Assembly: GCF_037975245.1 (NCBI RefSeq)
Contig: NC_092567.1
Coordinates: forward strand, 17,102,376 to 17,166,375
From: Apostichopus japonicus
Taxonomy: Eukaryota; Echinodermata; Holothuroidea; Aspidochirotida; Stichopodidae
DNA length: 64,000 nucleotides
Direction of reading: 5' to 3'
The notes below the pieces were generated by a model. The model ran no database searches, was not told the DNA's origin, and saw only the letters and a list, made by a program, of their open reading frames with translations. Shown one piece after another: positions 61,201-64,000 of the stretch (positions are counted from its first letter, which is position 1; every line of letters starts with the position of its first letter). A program made the position numbers and the translations under genes.

Positions 61201-61990
61201 AGAGATGCCAAACCCGGTCCAAGTAACTTTTCAACCCGGAAGTGCCTCAAAAGTTACCTCAGTTAAACATCACCCACAAAAATGTGGACTTTTTATCAGA
61301 GCTCTCTTTGCGACAAGGCAGAGGTGAAGAATAATGTTTGTCACCTTGTTCTGCATTTGTTTGCAAAGTTGCTTAAATTTTATGTCTGTGGCGTTTGCCA
61401 ATATGGCATGTTGTTAACATGTCGACTTGTCGAGATGACGAAAGTACAAGAAATTTGTCGTCCTGTGGCAGACTTAATTGTCACAATTTCTAAAGGTCTT
61501 TGAGTCGTTCCAAATGTTTTTATTATACACGAATCAAAAATGGTAAACGTCTAGTAGGCAACAGAGTTCATGACTGTTTTGAGCAAGCACGATATATAAT
61601 AATCCTTTTCAATTTGGACAAACAAACATAACTAATATCAGTCTCCTGACAGTCATATGGCTTCAACACTGGCATAAAAATGACATTAATATAGCAGTAC
61701 AGGATTGAGATTAAATTTCGACTGTCATTTGTCAAAATAGTTGCACAATGCTCCGGCGGAGAACCCTCATAAATATTCATGAGTTGACTTTTACGGATAC
61801 AAAGATGTAACGGTTTTGTTTCACGTGTGTCCTCTTTTTGTTCATTCATTTCTCCAGTTCCTACCGAACAATTTGATCAACCTTCTGGTGATGGGATGGC
61901 GTATACAAACACTGTCTACCAATCTTTAAAATGGCAGCCATATGAGCAGTCAAAATGGCACAAACTCTACGACAGAGGTTACAAAGAATT
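26575..61990 (+). CDS. MYRF: Myelin regulatory factor, five N-terminal exons (partial at both ends)
   Basis: MYRF is made as an ER-membrane trimer. It cuts itself with a phage-tailspike-like chaperone domain and releases an N-terminal transcription factor to the nucleus. Exons: 26575-26641, 33185-33397, 56153-56527, 60853-61016, 61858-61990; outgoing and incoming phases agree at every junction (2/1, 2/1, 2/1, 1/2). Diagnostic blocks are LPDSPPDSGSEALSPES (human LPDSPPDSGSEAYSP), SKKRKHSITPEST with an NLS (human SKKRKHSESPP), NIKQE, which fits a SUMO-site consensus and matches human IKQE, and YQSLKWQPYEQSKW..LYDRGYKEL, the start of the Ndt80-like DNA-binding domain. The window ends before the rest of that domain, the autoprocessing domain and the membrane anchor. 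Exon 1 was not located; the gene is probably head to head with the transporter. The introns are unusually large and repeat-filled. Confidence 0.92.
26767..27140 (+). repeat. SINE-A, near full-length copy
   Basis: 374 bp from TGTTTGTGCTATTTTG to GTCACGTAAAAAGCAC, in the MYRF intron about 125 bp past the donor at 26642. It aligns end to end with the 11211-11599 copy in the opposite orientation. No clear target duplication. The 70-residue open frame here is inside the repeat. Confidence 0.72.
27278..27750 (+). repeat. Tandem repeat of about 160 bp, three copies
   Basis: CATGTACTGTGTTTCTACAC starts copies at 27278, 27434 and 27603; each continues GGTA.CGACATTTATTATGT and CTGTTCAACTTTCTGTGTGC. 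Lies in the 6.5-kb MYRF intron. Confidence 0.82.
29860..30032 (+). repeat. Direct duplication of about 95 bp
   Basis: CATATTCTTACAATTGT, ATACTGTACAT and AGGTTTTCATATTTTAATGT occur in the same order at 29861 and 29958. MYRF intron. Confidence 0.75.
32073..32714 (+). repeat. Minisatellite of about 80 bp, eight copies, with higher-order structure
   Basis: CTGATGATCTAAGCAGGGCT recurs at about 32073, 32152, 32231, 32316, 32396, 32472, 32560 and 32640. Variants recur every three units (about 244 bp), for example GTATGATCAGTGGACAGGAT at the second and fifth, so a three-unit block was duplicated. It sits about 470 bp before MYRF exon 33185-33397. Confidence 0.85.
33185..33397 (+). CDS. MYRF: MYRF exon, Ser/Thr/Asn-rich activation region
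   Basis: Acceptor gattgttacag, donor gtaaatct. Seventy-one codons, rich in Ser, Thr, Pro and Asn (SSNSANCTPYSQSVASTP, HLSPNLSTSNINISSPS), ending FPET with AG completed by C of the next exon. A low-complexity disordered segment is expected upstream of the LPDSPPDSG block; it has no diagnostic motif of its own. A 34-bp minisatellite starts about 80 bp past the donor. Confidence 0.75.
33478..35310 (+). repeat. 34-bp minisatellite, over 50 copies
   Basis: Unit GTGATGTGAGTGTAGTCAGC followed by ACTGCTGTACAGGT. About 1.83 kb of near-perfect copies with recurring point variants (GCAATGC, GGGCGATG, ACATGTG), some in the same order twice, showing block duplication. It begins about 80 bp past the MYRF donor at 33398. 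Confidence 0.92.
36099..36345 (+). repeat. Direct duplication of about 120 bp with poly-C tracts
   Basis: GTACGATGTGTCTGTA.TTCAT, AACCATGAGGAA.AGAGGG, a C9-10 tract, then AAAGAAT.ATGG.AAAACATGAT recur at 36099 and 36219. MYRF intron. Confidence 0.78.
38876..39050. mobile_element. Short MITE with CAAGRGACGAAATA termini
   Basis: 175 bp, starting CAAGGGACGAAATA and ending TATTTCGTCTCTTG (inverse, one mismatch in 14). ATGTAT lies at both borders (38870-38875, 39051-39056), though low complexity there weakens it as a target duplication. AT-rich interior (AATTGCTC.ACAATTCTTG repeats), no coding. Confidence 0.62.
40675..41048. mobile_element. Non-autonomous hAT-type element with 8-bp target duplication
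   Basis: 374 bp. Perfect AAGACAAT at both borders (40667-40674 and 41049-41056); 8 bp is the hAT size. Ends CAGTGGCGGAGC and, inverted, CAGTGGTAGAGC agree at 10 of 12 bases, with the CAGNG start seen in hAT elements. The interior repeats GGTGGCGCTCCGC near the right end. The 138-residue frame that spans it shows no transposase motif. Confidence 0.82.
41405..41505 (-). repeat. Possible SINE 3' fragment
   Basis: On the minus strand: AAAGCTCCTTGAGCAGTGAA, ...TTTGGCGCTATACGGTATAT, ...ATTATTATTTTTATGATT. A GCGCTATA motif followed by an ATT-rich tail parallels the end of SINE-C at 56070-56110, but the match is short. Confidence 0.35.
42612..42641. repeat. Perfect hairpin, 12-bp arms, copy 2
   Basis: CCATGGAGCTAT-AAACAG-ATAGCTCCATGG, the exact reverse complement of 21828-21857. 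Flanks differ (GACATA / GACATACTA here). Confidence 0.85.
43421..45734. repeat. Scattered 16-bp motif TGTGGTGGGACGGAAT, eight copies
   Basis: Plus-strand copies at 43421, 43589 (first base C), 43787, 43802 and 45552; minus-strand copies at 45361, 45382 (one or two changes) and 45719. The two at 43787 and 43802 overlap by one base. Between 43818 and 45360 there are none. No terminal repeats were found around the cluster, so whether it marks one element is unsettled. Confidence 0.7.
53187..53335 (+). repeat. Tandem repeat of about 48 bp, three copies, plus 12-bp repeats
   Basis: TTCATGTACTGGCAACTGTG and ATGTATGTAGGTAATGCAT repeat three times, then TCAGTCACTTGC repeats. MYRF intron. Confidence 0.8.
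53461..53572 (+). repeat. AATATTGATG-type tandem repeat
   Basis: About ten degenerate units of GATAAATATTGATGAA / GATGAATATTGATGAA. MYRF intron, 260 bp before the octamer array. Confidence 0.75.
53832..54988 (+). repeat. Octamer satellite (TTGTATGR)n, about 144 units
   Basis: Uninterrupted 8-bp period for about 1.15 kb. Each unit is TTGTATGG or TTGTATGA, with a minority TCGTATGG/A; period length never changes. On the minus strand no stop codon can form from these units, so frames of 372 and 392 codons (YNHTTIQS-type 8-residue repeats) arise by chance. MYRF intron. Confidence 0.95.
55712..56110 (+). repeat. SINE-C, full-length tRNA-derived copy
   Basis: tRNA-like head with A box TGATCAAGTGG at about 55722 and B box GGTTCGAGCCC at 55766, then TTGTGTCCTTGGGCAAGGCG and CTTTATCTCCATTGCCTC, a block common in marine-invertebrate and other animal tRNA-SINEs. 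It ends GCGCTATATAAGAAG and an ATT-rich tail (TTATTATGATTATTATTG), in MYRF's large intron 40-50 bp before the acceptor at 56152. Confidence 0.82.
56153..56527 (+). CDS. MYRF: MYRF exon with LPDSPPDSGSEA block
   Basis: Acceptor ttccatccacag, donor gtatgtat. 375 bp encodes SPRLPDSPPDSGSEALSPES, near-identical to vertebrate MYRF, then a Pro/Gly/Met/Ser-rich disordered stretch to NFQRNP. The donor lies at the edge of a TGTATG microsatellite that is the tail of a SINE, and another SINE ends about 40-50 bp before the acceptor. Confidence 0.93.
56715..60359. mobile_element. 3.6-kb TA-flanked DNA transposon with 44-bp perfect TIRs
   Basis: The first 44 bases (CAGTACCGTTCACATTAAAT, CGGCCGTGGCATCGTGTATC, GTGA) recur perfectly inverted at the right end. 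TA lies at both borders (56713-56714, 60360-60361), and removing the element with one TA restores a SINE-B sequence, so the borders are secure. TA duplication and a CAGT start suit the Tc1/mariner superfamily. Both subterminal 200 bp are packed with CACGATA in both directions (about six left, four right). No transposase frame over 110 residues is seen, so it is non-autonomous. It contains a further inserted unit at about 58413-59166. Confidence 0.85.
58413..59166. mobile_element. Nested repeat unit with GTTCCGACAATT ends
   Basis: Left end has ATGTTCCGACGTCTCT twice, then AGTTCCGACAATTTTTTTGG; right end reads CAATTGTCGGAACGTAGACA, its inverse. Between them are many degenerate GGACCCAAATTTTTTT and GGGGGGACTCAATTTTTTT units on the left half and their inverse on the right half, a foldback layout. 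Borders are approximate. It lies inside the TA-flanked element. Confidence 0.5.
60853..61016 (+). CDS. MYRF: MYRF exon with nuclear localisation signal
   Basis: Acceptor tttttcggtcgacag, donor gtcagtca. Encodes SHQSKKRKHSITPEST (basic NLS), then VNQVMLNNMGINIKQERMDP, which parallels human LNAQMLNGMIKQEP. The IKQE tetrapeptide fits the SUMO consensus. It enters phase 1 and leaves with one base (G). Confidence 0.93.
61858..61990 (+). CDS. MYRF: MYRF exon starting the DNA-binding domain
   Basis: Acceptor catttctccag, donor gtaagtag. Encodes a short linker and then TVYQSLKWQPYEQSKWHKL and YDRGYKEL, matching human NYQSIKWQPHQQNKW and the following LYDANYKEL. This is the N-terminal edge of the Ig-fold/Ndt80-like DNA-binding domain. 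The next exon is not found by 64000. Confidence 0.93.
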
Positions 61991-64000
61991 GTAAGTAGTC
62001 TGGTGGCAGATGACGGCCACATCTGAATTTCTGTAGAGAAAAAACTGTCTACACCAACGTGCAGAATCATTTCTACCCACAGGATTTGTGTGGTGATATT
62101 GTCTTTGATGAAGGAGTTTTATCAAATACTAGTAATTTATGTCTGTCTGTCTGTCATCCCTCTGTATGTTTTCAAGTTTTGGTGAATGATAGGGAATGAC
62201 TGCTAAGGTTTGAAAACTTTTCTTCCCCCATCGCTTACCTGTCTACCCACAACCTTAGCACTCTCGTTGACCGGAGAGGTCCGGACATAGAGGGCGCAAA
62301 GTTTTAAAAGGTTACCAGTTCGTTCTAAGCAGGAGTAGAACGAGAGTACTAGGTTGTGGGGAGACAGGTAATCTAGTCATAATTAAATATCCAAACCACT
62401 TAATAATCTAAGTGATAGCTTAGCAGATTTCATGTTTTAAGGAAGGCCAATTGGACAGTGTGTTCCATTAGAATGTTTTCTCCATTGAAGGGATATATGA
62501 TGATCTGATCGATGTGAATTCTCTAGAGTTGTAATTTTCCATTCGTAAGAGGACTATGTTGCCATATTGTAGTTAGAAACTCAATCTTAATGTTAATAAA
62601 TTCTGAATCGTCTGGAATCACAGACTACTCGATGAATAACATTTTCTTTTGATGAAACCTCGGGAGGTTTTACCATTCTCATCTTCCCAATTGATCATAT
62701 ATTGAGTGAGTAAACTTTCGGTCTGGTTATTATAGCCGATTATAACCAGCCATAAATATAGCTCTTCTTGTGAGCTCTTGTTTCCATGTAAGCAGTAGTA
62801 TCAGTTGAAGATGTGTCACAAATCATATGGCATTCCTGAAGGAAAAAAAAATTGAGATGCAAAATGTGTTAATATTTAATTTTTATTTATGGACTATGGG
62901 TATCCTTCTCAGGTTTTTTACCAGTAATTCGATCCGGTTGACTCTCATGCATGTCAGTGACCATTTTTGCTATGAAGGAAAGACTTGATGAATTGTTTGT
63001 GAAATGTTGGAGACATTTATTTAGGTTATACCAGTCTGCTTTAAAGCTGTTATGGGCAAGTTCAGCCCGCAAGTGTGTCTTTGGCCCCCGTGCCAAATTT
63101 CTGCAGCCCAAAGGAAAGTTTTCAAAGCCCTATTAATTTGGCCGACAGGACCTTCTAATATCTGGGCAAGTTTGTTCTTCGACCCTAAATGCGACTGAAA
63201 CAATGTCGTTCACTGACCTTTGACCTTTGGAACAACATAAAATGCTTGGGGGGGGGGGGAGGGTTGCATACAAGAACCTACTCCAGTCATAGACTACTCA
63301 ACTTTTATTACATGGACACTGTCCATTTAGAAGTTTCATATCATGTAATATTTCCATTTCGTTTAATGCAATATTTCCATGTTTGCTATGAGAGCATGTA
63401 TGTACATCCCTAAGTGGTGAGGGCCACAGACCGGTACAAAGTTTCAATGTCGCCCATGAGATTAGTTTTAACACCCACTCCCACTTTAATGCCAGTGTTA
63501 CTATATCGACCCACTCTGTGCTGGATTTTTTTGTAATTAGTATGAGTCGTTACTTTTATAACCAATCAGCTTTTGACGACTTTAAATCAGCTGATCATAG
63601 TCTTTCGTATTAACCCAATTTCCACCAGAGTCATTGAAGTTACTAGTTAGTGTAATCAATAAAGTTTCTCTCTTTATATATCACTCTAATTGAATTATCC
63701 TCAACTGTTAATGATAATCACAGCTTCAGCCTTGAATTATATACATGCAAATGAATGTCAGACCATGAAAATATGCTGTAAAGAGTGTTTTGGTAGATTC
63801 AGTGCTGTTATTCCATTTTGAAGGGTAACATACAACGTCCTCAAGGCTTTTCTGCTGTGACATAATCACCACAAACCAATGATGAATGGTCTCTTTTCAA
63901 GTGTATTTGTTGAGGATGGAAAGTTTGCTTTTAAACCGATTAAGTAACGATTCAACTTCACTTTACAACAGAGTCAAGTATTTGCTCGTTAAACTGACTC
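61991..64000 (+). other. MYRF intron continuing past the window
   Basis: No exon matching the next part of the DNA-binding domain was seen. The foldback MITE at 62235-62371 and a poly-G tract near 63250 are the only features recognised. Confidence 0.7.
62235..62371. mobile_element. Foldback MITE with TTACCTGTCT ends
   Basis: 137 bp: TTACCTGTCTACCCACAACC at the left is inverted at the right as GGTTGTGGGGAGACAGGTAA; arms extend to about 33 bp each (CTCTCGTT / AACGAGAG). Related left-arm sequence occurs at 49083-49130 and 52478-52500 and a looser one near 51425-51560, so it is a family. It lies in the MYRF intron after the exon ending 61990. Confidence 0.65.

Overview
The window is animal nuclear DNA. 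It is AT-rich, has short exons with GT..AG introns, and is full of SINEs, short DNA transposons and minisatellites. The three genes and the repeat style suit a marine invertebrate deuterostome, most likely an echinoderm. That placement is inferred from protein resemblance and general knowledge, not from a marker I can name with certainty.

Three protein-coding genes can be supported. (1) At 29-6284 (+) lie the last six coding exons of a choline/ethanolamine phosphotransferase (CEPT1/CHPT1 type), a membrane enzyme of phospholipid synthesis; its 5' part is outside the window. (2) At 15546-17854 (-) lies a complete two-exon, 349-residue EamA/DMT-type transporter resembling SLC35G1. It is convergent with CEPT1. 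(3) From 26575 to beyond the right edge (+) lie five exons of MYRF, the membrane-anchored myelin regulatory factor. They cover the N-terminal disordered region, the nuclear localisation signal and the first residues of the DNA-binding domain. The exons at 26575 and 33185 are tied to MYRF mainly by phase and position. The exons at 56153, 60853 and 61858 match diagnostic MYRF motifs. The transporter and MYRF appear to be head to head, but the first MYRF exon was not found.

Most of the rest is repeats. Region by region: 1-6.3 kb, CEPT1 exons with a diverged SINE, a 5'-truncated retroposon, a U2-snRNA-headed repeat and a 179-bp tandem repeat in introns. 6.3-15.5 kb, intergenic, with a cluster of SINEs, a TTAA-flanked MITE nested in a SINE, and a second U2-headed repeat. 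15.5-17.9 kb, the transporter. 17.9-26.6 kb, no recognised gene. 26.6-56.2 kb, two large MYRF introns (6.5 and 22.8 kb) holding a 34-bp minisatellite of about 1.8 kb, an array of about 144 octamers, a hAT-type MITE with a clean 8-bp target duplication, other MITEs, and a scattered 16-bp motif. 56.2-64 kb, three MYRF exons, with a 3.6-kb TA-flanked transposon that split a SINE abutting a MYRF splice donor.

The most unusual items are the U2-headed repeat family (two copies), the MYRF exon flanked closely by two SINEs with its donor site in a SINE tail, and the chain of nested insertions at 56.5-60.4 kb. Repeat names used here (SINE-A, SINE-B, SINE-C) are local labels.
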